A stretch of 64,000 bases of DNA from Sphaerimonospora sp050942215 (GCF_050942215.1 NZ_CP192056.1:1302001-1366000); one strand, 5' to 3'; numbered from the stretch's first letter, positions 16,467 to 26,132 are shown. Made by a program: numbers and translations. Notes: generated from the sequence alone by a model not told the origin.

Positions 16467-17383
16467 ACGGGGGAGACGCCGGCGGTTCGGGGCTGCGGAT
16501 GGAGCTCGGGCCGGCCTCCGCCGTACCGCTGACCGAGCTGCACGACGACCGGCTCGAACGGGCCGGGGTGCGGCTGCTGCTCAAGCGGGACGACCTGCTG
16601 CATCCGCTGCTGCCCGGAAACAAATATCGCAAGCTGCGCCACAATCTGACCCGCGCCGCCGAGCTCGGCCACGACACGCTGCTGACGTATGGCGGGGCCT
16701 ACTCCAACCACATCAGGGCCGTCGCCGCGGCGGGCGCCGAGTTCGGGTTCCGTACGATCGGCGTCGTCCGGGGCGAGGAGCACCTGCCGCTCAACGACAC
16801 GCTGGCGTTCGCGACCGGGTGCGGGATGCGGCTGGTGTACGTCGACCGTACGAGCTATCGGGCCAAGGACGGCACGGAGGCGGTCGAGGAGCTGCGGCGG
16901 CGGTTCGGCGACTTCTACCGTCTGCCCGAGGGCGGCAGCAACGACCTGGCGGTGCGCGGCTGCGCCGAGCTGCCGGCCGAGATCGACGTGCCGTTCGACG
17001 TCGTCTGCTGCCCGGTCGGGACCGGCGGGACGCTGGCCGGCATCGCCGCCGGGCTGCCCCCCGGCCGGCGTGCGCTCGGATTCTCCGTGCTCAAGGGCGG
17101 TCGCTTCCTCGCCGGGACCGTCGCCCGCCTCCAGCAGGTGACGTACGACACCGTGACGGCGAACTGGTCGATCGACCACGACTTCCACGCGGGCGGCTAC
17201 GCCAGGCGCAACGCCGATCTCGACGCCTTCATCGCCGGTTTCGCCGACCGTCACGGCATGCTGCTCGACTGGGTCTACGTCGCCAAGATGCTCTGGGGGA
17301 TCTTCACCCTGACCGGCCTCGGCGGGTTCCCCCGTGGCACGACCGTCGTCGCCGTGATCACTGCTCCCATCGGCAGGGCGTAA
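16463..17383 (+). CDS. ACC deaminase / D-cysteine desulfhydrase-family PLP protein
   Basis: A 306-residue fold-type II PLP enzyme. The PLP lysine is probably Lys54 in LLPGNKYRKL; TYGGAYSNHIRA is the asparagine-containing substrate loop and CPVGTGGTLAG the phosphate-binding loop. The GTG start overlaps the metX stop (GTGA). Members either open 1-aminocyclopropane-1-carboxylate or release sulfide, pyruvate and ammonia from D-cysteine. In an operon with a sulfhydrylase the desulfhydrase role fits better, because its sulfide could pass to MetY; this is inference. Confidence 0.85.
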   Translation: MNGGDAGGSGLRMELGPASAVPLTELHDDRLERAGVRLLLKRDDLLHPLLPGNKYRKLRHNLTRAAELGHDTLLTYGGAYSNHIRAVAAAGAEFGFRTIGVVRGEEHLPLNDTLAFATGCGMRLVYVDRTSYRAKDGTEAVEELRRRFGDFYRLPEGGSNDLAVRGCAELPAEIDVPFDVVCCPVGTGGTLAGIAAGLPPGRRALGFSVLKGGRFLAGTVARLQQVTYDTVTANWSIDHDFHAGGYARRNADLDAFIAGFADRHGMLLDWVYVAKMLWGIFTLTGLGGFPRGTTVVAVITAPIGRA

Positions 17384-17599
17384 CGCCGTCAACCCGTGTG
17401 ATCTGCGGTTATTTCGCCGAAACTTCACGTTCGACGCGGTTATCCGGACGGGTCGGGCGGGCCGTACGGCACGGCCCGCGGGGTTCGGTGATTCAGCGTG
17501 CATCGAGTTGACGTCTGTGGTGTTATGGGGTGATATCGGGGACGGCGGCCGAGCTTCTGATCAACGGGGATGAGGGGCATGCCGTCGGAGGGGTGAAGT

Positions 17600-18421
17600 A
17601 TGGCTGTGACGCCGAATCGGCGAGCCGGGGCGGGGGACGGCGAACCCCCTCCGCGTAGCTTCGGAGAGGAAGGCGGACGCCTTTCCTACGGAGGCTACCT
17701 CCGGCTGCCCGGCCTGCTCGCCCAGCAGGAACCCCGGTCCGGCGCCAGCGACGAGTTGCTGTTCATCACCGTGCACCAGGTCTACGAGCTCTGGTTCAAG
17801 CTGCTGCTGCACGAGCTGGAGCGGATCAGGGACGCCATGATCGAGGGCTCGCTGTGGCGGGCCAGGCATCTGTTCCGCCGGGTCCACTCGGTGGAGCGGG
17901 TCATGGTCGAGCAGGTTCAGGTCATCGAGACCATGACGCCGCAGGACTTCCTCGAGTTCCGGTCGGTGCTCGCTCCGGCGAGCGGGTTCCAGTCGGTCCA
18001 GTTCCGCGAGCTGGAGTTCATCTCCGGGGTGAAGGATCGGGCGTATCTGAGCCGGCTGCGGGACGTCGGCGACGCGGAGCTCGCTCGGCTCGAACGGCGG
18101 CTGGCGGAGCCGTCCCTGTGGGATGCTTACCTCACCGCTCTCTCCCAGCGTGGCCTGCCGATCTCCGACGACGAGATCATGGATTCCCTGCTGGCGGTGG
18201 CGAGGGACCGCGGATCGCACGATGATCTGTGGGAGCTCGCCGAGGATCTCCTCACCCACGACGAGACCACTGCCCTGTGGCGGATGCGGCACGTCCAGAT
18301 GGTCGAACGCCAGATCGGCACCAAATCCGGCACCGGTGGCTCGTCCGGCGCGCCGTACCTGAGAGGGCGGACGCGCATGCATTTCTTCCCCCTTCTCTGG
18401 GAACTACGGGCGTGGCTTTGA
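17600..18421 (+). CDS. kynA: Tryptophan 2,3-dioxygenase
   Basis: A 273-residue heme dioxygenase opening the indole ring of L-tryptophan to N-formylkynurenine. Typical blocks are SYGGYLRLPGLLAQQEP, ELLFITVHQVYELWFKLLLH (substrate/heme pocket) and TPQDFLEFRSVLAPASGFQS. The C-terminal WRMRHVQMVERQIGTKSGTG holds the proximal heme histidine. Length and architecture are complete. No kynureninase or formamidase gene is adjacent. It lies 34 nt before the glutamate dehydrogenase gene on the same strand, so the two may share a transcript. Confidence 0.95.
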   Translation: MAVTPNRRAGAGDGEPPPRSFGEEGGRLSYGGYLRLPGLLAQQEPRSGASDELLFITVHQVYELWFKLLLHELERIRDAMIEGSLWRARHLFRRVHSVERVMVEQVQVIETMTPQDFLEFRSVLAPASGFQSVQFRELEFISGVKDRAYLSRLRDVGDAELARLERRLAEPSLWDAYLTALSQRGLPISDDEIMDSLLAVARDRGSHDDLWELAEDLLTHDETTALWRMRHVQMVERQIGTKSGTGGSSGAPYLRGRTRMHFFPLLWELRAWL

Positions 18422-18455
18422 TTTCTCAAAGCTCACGAAGGAGTGAGTAAGCGAC

Positions 18456-21400
18456 ATGTCGCTCGATACGCCGGTCAACGGGAACGAGCCGGATACGGTC
18501 CTGGATCGGATTCTCCGCACCGCCGCCGACAAGTGGGCGGACAGATGCGCCCAGTCGCCGGGAACGCGGGACACCGGTACGCCCCGGATGCACGCCGAGG
18601 ACGCACTGGTCTTTCTCCGCCAGTACTACATGCACGTCCCCCCGGATGACCTGGCCGACCGTGACCCCGCGAACGTCTTCGGGCCCGCGATGGCCCAGCG
18701 CCGGCTCGCCGAGCACCGGCCGCAGGGGCGCGCCCTCGTCCGGGTGTTCAACCCGTCCCCCGAAGAATGCGGCTGGGACCCCGGCCACTCGGTCGTCCAG
18801 ATCGTCACCGACGACATGCCGTTCCTGGTCGCCTCGGTGACGATGGAACTGGAGCGCTCCGGGCTGGGCACCCACCTGATCGCGCATCCGCAGATGCCGG
18901 TGCGCCGCGACATGACAGGGGCGCTCCTCGGCCCGAGCCAGGACCGCGTCACCGGCCAGATGCTGCGCGAGTCGTGGATCCACATCGAGATCGACCGGCA
19001 GGCCGACCCGGACGTTCTCACGCGGCTCGAAGGCGACCTGCAGCGGGTGCTGCTGGACGTCCGCAGCGCCGTCGAGGACTTCGCCAAGATGCGGGCCCTG
19101 GCCGTACGGACCGCCGACGAACTGGCCGCGGATCCGCCGCCGTTGGAACGTGCCGGGGTCGACGACAGCGTCGAGCTGCTGCGCTGGCTCGCCGACGGGA
19201 ACTACACGTTCCTCGGGTTCCGGGAGTACCGCCTGGAGCAGGTAGAGGAGGGCGAGAGCCTGCGTGCGGTGACCGGCACCGGGCTCGGCATCCTGCGTGC
19301 CGACAGAACCGGCTCGGACAGCTTCGCCGCGATGCCGCCCGAGCTGCGCGCCAAGGCCCGCGAGAAGCAGGTGATGATCGTCACCAAGGGCAACAGCCGG
19401 GCCACCGTCTACCGCCCCGACTACCTCGACTACGTCGGAGTGAAGCTCTTCTCCCCCGAGGGAGAGGTGATCGGCGAACGCCGGTTCCTCGGGCTGTTCA
19501 CCTATGACGCCTACAACGAGTCGATCTCGCGGATCCCCGTGCTGCGGCGCAAGCTCGCCGATGTGCTCGACCGGGCGGGGCTGTCCCCGGACGGTCACGA
19601 CGGCATGGACCTGATCGAGACGCTGGAGACCTATCCGCGCGCCGAGCTGTTCCAGATCACGGTGGACGAGCTGCTGCCGGTCGCGCTCGGCGTGCTGCGG
19701 CTGCGCGAGCGCAAGCAGGTCAAGCTCTTCCTGCGCCGTGACGACTACGGCCGCTACATCTCGTGCCTGATCTTCCTGCCGCGCGACCGCTACACCACGA
19801 AGGTGCGGCTGCAGATGCAGGCGATCCTGCTGGAGACGCTCGGCGGCACCACGCTGGACTACAGCGCGATGATAGGAGAACAGGCGCTGGCCCGGCTGCA
19901 CGTGGTGATCCGCGGCGAGCGCGGCACACGGCTGGGAGCGCTGCCCGCCGACGTCGAGGAACTGGAGGCGCGGCTGGCGGCCACCACGCGCTCCTGGGAG
20001 GACGATCTCGCCGCCGCCATCCAGGAGCTGTGCTCGAGGGAGGAGGCGCCGAGCCTGCTGCGCTGGTACGGCACCGCCTTCCCGGAGGGGTACAAGGCCG
20101 ACTTCCCGGCGCGTACGGCCGTCGCCGACCTGAAGCGGCTGGAGCAGATCTCCGACGATCCCGCCGATGTCGGGATGGATCTGTACGAGCCGGAGGGCGC
20201 CGCCGACGGCGAGCGCAGGTTCAAGCTCTACCGGCTGGGCGCCCCGGTCTCGCTGTCCCGGGCGCTGCCGCTGCTCGAGCGGATGGGCGTCGAGGTCGTC
20301 GACGAACGTCCGTACAAGATCGGCCGAGCTCACGACGGCGACACCCGGGACGCCTGGATCTACGACTTCGGGCTGCGCTACACCCCCTCGGACGAGGTGA
20401 CCAGCGGCGACTTCAAGCGGCTGTTCCAGGACGCTTTCGCGGTGCTGTGGCGCGACGAGGTGGAGAACGACGGCTTCAACGCGCTCGTGCTCGCCGCCGG
20501 ACTGTCGTGGGAGCAGGCCGAGATCCTGCGGGCGTACGCGAAGTATCTGCGGCAGGCCGGGACCACGTTCAGCCAGGCCTACATCGAGAAGGTGCTGCTC
20601 GGCAACGTGCGGCTGGCCCGGCTGCTGGTGCGGCTCTTCGAGGCCCGCCACGATCCGCGCCGCCCCGAGGAGGCCAGGGCGGAGGTCTGCGACGCGCTCC
20701 GGGAGGAGGTGCTGGCCTCGCTGGACGAGGTGGCCTCACTCGACGAGGACCGCATACTGCGTGCCTATCTCGAGATGATCGAGGCGACGCTGCGGACGAA
20801 CGCCTTCCAGTCCGACGGCGCCGAGGGCCGTGAGACCGGCGCAGCGGGCAGCCGGTTCGTCTCCGGCAGGCGCAAGCCGTACCTGTCGCTGAAGTTCGAC
20901 TCGCAGGCGATCAGCGTGCTGCCGCTGCCGCGGCCGAAGTACGAGATCTACGTCTACTCCCCGCGTGTCGAGGGCGTGCACCTGCGGTTCGGGCAGGTCG
21001 CCCGCGGCGGCCTGCGCTGGTCGGACCGGATGGAGGACTTCCGTACGGAGATCCTCGGCCTGGTCAAGGCGCAGATGGTGAAGAACACCGTCATCGTGCC
21101 GACCGGCTCGAAGGGCGGCTTCGTCGTGAAGCGCCCGCCCGTGGGCCGGGACGAACTGATGGCCGAGGGCGTCACCTGCTACCGCCAGTTCATCTCCGGC
21201 CTGCTCGACGTCACCGACAACCTGGTGGCGGGCGAGGTCGTGCCGCCGCCGGATGTCGTACGGCACGACGGCGACGACACCTACCTGGTGGTGGCCGCTG
21301 ACAAGGGCACGGCGAAGTTCTCCGACATCGCCAACGGCGTGGCCAGGGACTACGGCTTCTGGCTCGGTGACGCCTTCGCCTCCGGCGGTTCGGTCGGCTA

Positions 21401-23423
21401 CGACCACAAGGGGATGGGCATCACCGCGCGCGGTGCCTGGGAGTCGGTGAAGCACCACTTCAGGAGCCTGGGCGTCGACGTGCAGACCACCGACTTCACC
21501 GTGGTCGGCATCGGCGACATGTCCGGTGACGTGTTCGGCAACGGCATGCTCCTGTCCGAGCACATCAGGCTGGTGGCCGCCTTCGACCACCGGCACGTCT
21601 TCGTCGACCCTTCGCCGAACGCGGCCGGCGGCTTCGCCGAGCGGCGGCGGCTGTTCGAGCTGCCGCGCAGCTCGTGGGACGACTACGACCGCGCGCTGAT
21701 CTCGGCGGGCGGCGGGGTCTGGCCGCGCACCGCCAAGGCGATCCCGATCTCCCCCCAGATGGGAGCGGCGCTCGGCATCCCCGACGGGGTCGGCTCCCTC
21801 GCGCCGAACGATCTGATCAGCACCATCCTCAGGGCCCCCGTCGACCTGCTCTGGAACGGCGGCATCGGCACCTACGTCAAGGCGACGTCGGAGACCCACG
21901 CCGACGTCGGCGACAAGGCCAACGACCCGGTACGGATCAACGGGGCCGATCTGCGCTGCAGGGTGGTCGGCGAGGGGGGCAACCTCGGCTTCACCCAGCT
22001 CGCCCGGATAGAGTTCGCGCTGAACGGCGGCCTGATCAACACCGATTTCATCGACAACTCCGCCGGCGTGGACACCTCCGACCACGAGGTCAACATCAAG
22101 ATCCTGCTCGACCAGGTCGTACGCGACGGCCAGATGACCGCCGAGCAGCGCAACCGGCTCTTCCTGGACATGACGGGAGAGGTCGGCCGGCTGGTGCTGG
22201 AGGACAACCACGCCCAGAACGTGGTGCTCGCGGCGGCCCGCGCCCAGGCCCCCGAGATGCTGCACATCCACGCGCGGTACGTGCGGCGGCTGGAGCGGGC
22301 CGGCCTGCTCAACCGGGAACTGGAGTTCCTGCCATCGGACAAGGCGCTCGCCGAGCGTCGTCAGGCCGGGCTCGGTCTGACCGGTCCCGAGTTCGCCGTG
22401 CTGCTCGCCTACACCAAGCTCATGGTGGACGCCGAGCTGCTCCAGTCGGATATCCCGGACGATCCGTACCTCGCGTCCTGGCTCGTGTCGTACTTCCCGA
22501 CCCCGCTGCGGGAACGGTTCCGTACGTACATGGACACCCACCCGCTGCGGCGGGAGATCATAACCACGGGCGTGGTGAACGACGTGGTCAACTTCGGCGG
22601 GACGAGCTTCGTGTTCCGCTTCGCCGAGGAGACCGGGGCCTCGGCGCCCGACATCGTGCGGGCGTACCTGGTGACCCGCGAGGTGTTCGATCTGCCCGGT
22701 TTCGTCCGCCAGATAGAGGCGCTCGACCACGACGTGGACAGCGCCACCCGGCTCGCCATGCTGTTCGAGGCGCGCAAGCTGTCCGAGCGCGGCACCCGCT
22801 GGCTGCTCGGCAACCGCAGGCCGCCGCTCGACCTCGCCTCCACGGGCAAGGTCTTCCTGGACGGCGCGAGGGACCTGCTGCCGCACCTGCCGAAGCTGCT
22901 GACCGGGTCGGATCTGTCGGCCTACGAGGAACGCAGGGATTCCTTCACCCTCCGCGGCGTGCCGGACGAACTGGCCGAGCGGGTCGCCGCCATGGTGCCC
23001 GCCTACTCCACGTTCGACCTGGTCGAGACCGCCGCCTTCACCGGAAGGCCGGTCGACGAGGTGGCCGAGGTCTACTTCGATCTCGCCGATCGGCTGCAGA
23101 TCGCCCGCCTGCGCGAGCGGGTGATAGCGCTGCCCAGGAACACCCGGTGGAACTCGATCGCCCGCGCCGCGCTGCGCGACGACCTGTACTCGGCACACGC
23201 GGCGCTCACCCGCGACGTGCTGATACACAGTGAGCCCGGGCTGTCCCCGGAGGAGCGGCTGGCCCACTGGACCGAGGCCAACCAGGCCGCCGTCAAGCGG
23301 GCACGCCAGACGCTGTCGGAGATCTGGGAGAGCGACACCTTCGATCTCGCCACGCTCTCCGTGGCCCTGCGTGCCGTACGGACCCTGGTCTCGTCCAGCA
23401 AGCTCCCACAGGCAGGAGCGTGA
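18456..23423 (+). CDS. NAD-specific glutamate dehydrogenase, large (180-kDa) type
   Basis: A 1655-residue protein of the very large NAD-GDH family that oxidatively deaminates glutamate to 2-oxoglutarate. N-terminal regulatory (ACT-like) regions cover about residues 1-700. The catalytic dehydrogenase core begins near residue 840, with ARGGLRWSDRMEDFRTEILG around 850, and PTGSKGGFVVK carries the substrate lysine. GIGDMSGDVFGNGMLLS near 1018 belongs to the NAD domain. A long C-terminal helical region follows to the end. A ribosome site (GAAGGAG) precedes the ATG. The family's usual length of about 1,600 residues is matched without breaks. It is likely catabolic, feeding amino-acid nitrogen and carbon to the TCA cycle, together with the hut, ald and kynA genes in the window. 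Confidence 0.96.
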   Translation: MSLDTPVNGNEPDTVLDRILRTAADKWADRCAQSPGTRDTGTPRMHAEDALVFLRQYYMHVPPDDLADRDPANVFGPAMAQRRLAEHRPQGRALVRVFNPSPEECGWDPGHSVVQIVTDDMPFLVASVTMELERSGLGTHLIAHPQMPVRRDMTGALLGPSQDRVTGQMLRESWIHIEIDRQADPDVLTRLEGDLQRVLLDVRSAVEDFAKMRALAVRTADELAADPPPLERAGVDDSVELLRWLADGNYTFLGFREYRLEQVEEGESLRAVTGTGLGILRADRTGSDSFAAMPPELRAKAREKQVMIVTKGNSRATVYRPDYLDYVGVKLFSPEGEVIGERRFLGLFTYDAYNESISRIPVLRRKLADVLDRAGLSPDGHDGMDLIETLETYPRAELFQITVDELLPVALGVLRLRERKQVKLFLRRDDYGRYISCLIFLPRDRYTTKVRLQMQAILLETLGGTTLDYSAMIGEQALARLHVVIRGERGTRLGALPADVEELEARLAATTRSWEDDLAAAIQELCSREEAPSLLRWYGTAFPEGYKADFPARTAVADLKRLEQISDDPADVGMDLYEPEGAADGERRFKLYRLGAPVSLSRALPLLERMGVEVVDERPYKIGRAHDGDTRDAWIYDFGLRYTPSDEVTSGDFKRLFQDAFAVLWRDEVENDGFNALVLAAGLSWEQAEILRAYAKYLRQAGTTFSQAYIEKVLLGNVRLARLLVRLFEARHDPRRPEEARAEVCDALREEVLASLDEVASLDEDRILRAYLEMIEATLRTNAFQSDGAEGRETGAAGSRFVSGRRKPYLSLKFDSQAISVLPLPRPKYEIYVYSPRVEGVHLRFGQVARGGLRWSDRMEDFRTEILGLVKAQMVKNTVIVPTGSKGGFVVKRPPVGRDELMAEGVTCYRQFISGLLDVTDNLVAGEVVPPPDVVRHDGDDTYLVVAADKGTAKFSDIANGVARDYGFWLGDAFASGGSVGYDHKGMGITARGAWESVKHHFRSLGVDVQTTDFTVVGIGDMSGDVFGNGMLLSEHIRLVAAFDHRHVFVDPSPNAAGGFAERRRLFELPRSSWDDYDRALISAGGGVWPRTAKAIPISPQMGAALGIPDGVGSLAPNDLISTILRAPVDLLWNGGIGTYVKATSETHADVGDKANDPVRINGADLRCRVVGEGGNLGFTQLARIEFALNGGLINTDFIDNSAGVDTSDHEVNIKILLDQVVRDGQMTAEQRNRLFLDMTGEVGRLVLEDNHAQNVVLAAARAQAPEMLHIHARYVRRLERAGLLNRELEFLPSDKALAERRQAGLGLTGPEFAVLLAYTKLMVDAELLQSDIPDDPYLASWLVSYFPTPLRERFRTYMDTHPLRREIITTGVVNDVVNFGGTSFVFRFAEETGASAPDIVRAYLVTREVFDLPGFVRQIEALDHDVDSATRLAMLFEARKLSERGTRWLLGNRRPPLDLASTGKVFLDGARDLLPHLPKLLTGSDLSAYEERRDSFTLRGVPDELAERVAAMVPAYSTFDLVETAAFTGRPVDEVAEVYFDLADRLQIARLRERVIALPRNTRWNSIARAALRDDLYSAHAALTRDVLIHSEPGLSPEERLAHWTEANQAAVKRARQTLSEIWESDTFDLATLSVALRAVRTLVSSSKLPQAGA

Positions 23424-23459
23424 TCACCCCCCCACCCCCACTCCCCCCTTCCCCCCGCC

Positions 23460-23694
23460 GTGATCTTGCAATTACTTGCACGGAGGGTTGCTGACCTGCC
23501 GAAACCCGTTTCGTGATCTTGCAGAAACTCGCAGACAGCCCGGTTGACCAGGGTGAACATCTTCCGTGATCTTGCACTGCAAGATCACGGAAGATGAAAC
23601 CGCAGGTGGACCGGGGTCTGTGCGAGAAACTGCAAGATCACGAAGGGGGGTCGCGCAGGTGGGCGGGGCTGTCTGCCAGTAACTACAAGATCAC
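23460..23694. repeat. 53-bp-period repeat array, locus 2: three direct then three inverted units
   Basis: GTGATCTTGC begins at 23460, 23513 and 23566; its reverse complement CAAGATCAC ends at 23588, 23641 and 23694. Both series are spaced exactly 53 bp. The two halves meet in a near-perfect palindrome: CTTCCGTGATCTTGCA (23561-23576), a single C, and TGCAAGATCACGGAAG (23578-23593). Within units CTCGCAGAC and GGTTGACC are the conserved internal blocks; other positions vary. The array fills the gap between the convergent glutamate dehydrogenase and lipoprotein genes and carries no credible ORF. It matches locus 1 at 10249. Without spacers of constant length between identical repeats it is not a CRISPR. 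Confidence 0.9.
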
Positions 23695-23720
23695 GGGCAA
23701 GGGGGGTGGGGTGGGGGAGA

Positions 23721-24845
23721 TCAACTGTTGGAGGCCTCGGTGACGGCGCCCTCGTAGCCGATGACGTGCACGGGGGCCGTCGAGGTCTTGGGCGGTACGG
23801 CGGTCACGTACTGCTGGGTCTCCTGGATGCGGCGCTTGCCGTATATCTGTACGTCCTCGGTGGTCAGCAGCCACCGGGCCTCCCGGGGGATCTCCACCGG
23901 CCGGCCCTTGCCGCACTTGAGGCCGGGATCGGTCGACCAGGTGGAGGTGCGCACCAGGGTGTAGAAGACGAGCGCGCCACCGTCCGCCGTCCGCAGGGAA
24001 TAGATCGGGTAGTTCGTCCCCACGGCGAAGATCGAGTTGTAGCTCATGCAGTCGCGGCCCTGGGCCTCCTGCCTGGTGGCCTCGATGTCGGCGGAGAAGC
24101 CGGTGGTGTGCGGGCCGGCGGCGATCAGCGCCGAGGCGAAGCCCTTGGACCCCTCCTCCGCGACGGTCGCGTGCAGGGGGCCCAGGAGGTTCGGGCTGAC
24201 CGCCACGCTCTGGTCGCGCGGGTCCAGTGCCGTCGCGTAGCCCTCCTCGTCGACGGCCACCTCGGGCGGCTCCTCGCCCTCGTAGAGCAGGGACTCGGAG
24301 CTGTTCTGCCAGGGCGAGCCCGCGCCGGCCCGGGCGAAGGTCAGCATGACGATGCGCGACCGGCCGGAGGCGTCCCGCCGCTCGGCCGTCGCCGCGAACC
24401 ACTGGGGCGAGCCCCCCGGCCGCTGCCGCGGCACGAACACCTCGGGATGCCGCCAGGTGTATCGGAACGCCTTGGCCGAGCGGGAGTGGAGCTGCGCGAC
24501 CGTGATGGGGCGCCGGCCGTCCCTGGTCAGGGAGAGCGTCCACCGGTCGGCCTGGGCCGCGCGGACCACCCGGTCGGTGGCCAGGAACGTGTCGAGCGCC
24601 TCACGCGCCTCGTCCGGCGTCACGGCGGGGGGCTGGGGACTGGGGGAGGGGGTGGCCGCCGGGACGCTGGAGACGGCGGCCGCCGGACTGGGGGACACGG
24701 TCCCGGCCGGTTCGCCGGGCTCCGCCGGTCCGGCGCCGGAGCAGCCGGCCACGCCGAGCAGCCCCAAGGCGAGAAACGGTGCGGCGACGCGGGCGACGGC
24801 ATGGGCGAGCGCGTTTCGAACGATCCCGTCCACGCCACCCCCCAT
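23721..24845 (-). CDS. Lipoprotein of unknown function
   Basis: A 374-residue exported lipoprotein. The ATG at 24845 follows GGAG at the right distance and opens a signal peptide ending in a lipobox (LGVAGC, Cys35). A Pro/Ser/Ala-rich spacer (about 40-70) follows. The mature domain (about 75-374) contains no motif I recognise. It has a conserved-looking Trp/Tyr-rich core and two cysteines (GRDCMSYNS, GLKCGKG) that may pair. A longer upstream open frame is rejected because it overlaps the prfB promoter. Probably surface-anchored; function unknown. Confidence 0.8.
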   Translation of the reverse strand: MGGGVDGIVRNALAHAVARVAAPFLALGLLGVAGCSGAGPAEPGEPAGTVSPSPAAAVSSVPAATPSPSPQPPAVTPDEAREALDTFLATDRVVRAAQADRWTLSLTRDGRRPITVAQLHSRSAKAFRYTWRHPEVFVPRQRPGGSPQWFAATAERRDASGRSRIVMLTFARAGAGSPWQNSSESLLYEGEEPPEVAVDEEGYATALDPRDQSVAVSPNLLGPLHATVAEEGSKGFASALIAAGPHTTGFSADIEATRQEAQGRDCMSYNSIFAVGTNYPIYSLRTADGGALVFYTLVRTSTWSTDPGLKCGKGRPVEIPREARWLLTTEDVQIYGKRRIQETQQYVTAVPPKTSTAPVHVIGYEGAVTEASNS

Positions 24846-24999
24846 ATCCGCTCCACATGCTATGGCTTGGTCACGAATCATGCCGTGTTCGAGCCGTCGC
24901 CCACCGCCACCGCTTCTCTCGCCGCCACGCCGTACGGCTCGGGCGGACACTTCCCGGCCGTGGGCCGGAGGTGCGACCCGAGCGGGTCCGCCGTTCGCG

Positions 25000-25005
25000 T
25001 ACCCT
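25000..25005 (+). promoter_or_regulatory. -10 box TACCCT of prfB, likely leaderless start
   Basis: TACCCT ends 8 nt before the GTG of prfB, and no purine-rich ribosome site lies between them, which points to a leaderless transcript. Confidence 0.5.
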
Positions 25006-25013
25006 TTACAGAC

Positions 25014-26132
25014 GTGGCAGTCATCGATCCAGCCGAAGAGATCAACGAGCTTACCGGCACCCTGAAGAGCATTCAGGACGTGCTCGACCTCGACGCGATG
25101 CGCAAGCAGATCGCCGAGTTGGAGGAGCAGGCTGCCGCGCCCGATCTGTGGAACGACCCGGAGCAGGCCCAGCGTGTCACCAGCAGGCTGTCGCACCTGC
25201 AGGGCGAGGTCAACCGGGTCTGCGACCTGGCCCGCCGCCTTGAGGACCTGCCGGTCCTGTTCGAGCTGGCGGCCGAGGAGGGTGACGAGGACGCGCTGGC
25301 CGAGGCCGGGCGGGAGCTGAGCGCGCTCAGGTCCGACATAGGGGCCCTGGAGGTGCGCACGCTGCTGTCCGGGGAGTACGACTCCCGTGAGGCGCTGGTC
25401 ACCATCAACTCACAGGCCGGCGGGGTCGACGCCGCCGACTGGGCGCAGATGCTGCTCCGTATGTATCTGCGGTGGGCGGAGCGCAAGGGTCACCCCACCG
25501 AGGTCTACGAGACGTCCTATGCCGAGGAGGCGGGCATCAAGTCCGCCACCTTCACGGTGAAGGCTCCCTACGCGTACGGCACGCTGAGGGGCGAGCACGG
25601 CACCCACCGGCTGGTCCGGATCAGCCCGTTCGACAACCAGGGCCGCCGTCAGACCTCGTTCGCCGGTGTGGACGTGGTGCCTGTCGTCGAGCAGACCGAT
25701 CACATCGACATCAACGAGGACGAGCTGCGCGTCGACGTCTACCGGTCGTCGGGACCGGGCGGCCAGGGCGTGAACACCACGGACTCGGCCGTACGGATCA
25801 CCCACATCCCGAGCGGCATCGTGGTCTCATGTCAGAACGAGCGCTCCCAGCTGCAGAACCGCGCGACGGCGATGGCGGTCCTCCAGGCCAAGCTGCTGGA
25901 GCGCAAGCGTCAGGAGGAGGCCGCGGCGATGAACGAACTGCGGGGCGAGTCGACGACCTCCTGGGGCACGCAGATCCGCAACTACGTCCTGCACCCTTAC
26001 CAGATCGTCAAGGACCTGCGCACGGGCGTCGAGGCGGGCAACCCCAGCGCCGTTCTCGACGGCGATCTCGACGAGTTCATCGAGGGCGAGATCCGCTGGA
26101 TGCGCCGCCAGGAGAGCGACGGCGTCCAGTAG
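25014..26132 (+). CDS. prfB: Peptide chain release factor 2
   Basis: A 372-residue class I release factor terminating at UGA and UAA. The GGQ motif is in SGPGGQGVNTTDSAVRITH; the RF2-type recognition tripeptide SPF is in RISPFDNQGRRQTSF. The N-terminal coiled coil and domain 1 precede (residues 1-120). The frame is continuous from GTG 25014, so the programmed +1 frameshift found in many prfB genes is absent. It lies upstream of ftsE-ftsX-smpB in the order common in actinobacteria. Confidence 0.96.
   Translation: MAVIDPAEEINELTGTLKSIQDVLDLDAMRKQIAELEEQAAAPDLWNDPEQAQRVTSRLSHLQGEVNRVCDLARRLEDLPVLFELAAEEGDEDALAEAGRELSALRSDIGALEVRTLLSGEYDSREALVTINSQAGGVDAADWAQMLLRMYLRWAERKGHPTEVYETSYAEEAGIKSATFTVKAPYAYGTLRGEHGTHRLVRISPFDNQGRRQTSFAGVDVVPVVEQTDHIDINEDELRVDVYRSSGPGGQGVNTTDSAVRITHIPSGIVVSCQNERSQLQNRATAMAVLQAKLLERKRQEEAAAMNELRGESTTSWGTQIRNYVLHPYQIVKDLRTGVEAGNPSAVLDGDLDEFIEGEIRWMRRQESDGVQ

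Noticed and set aside
20736..23267. 843-codon open frame on the minus strand opposite the glutamate dehydrogenase gene
   Set aside because: Low-complexity Arg/Gly/Val composition with no family pattern; shadow of the real gene.
23460..23694. CRISPR array
   Set aside because: Units are diverged along their whole length, half are inverted and there is no repeat/spacer division; no cas gene is nearby.
25014..25100. Programmed +1 frameshift in prfB
   Set aside because: The coding frame is continuous from the GTG start with no internal TGA or slippery CTT-TGA context.
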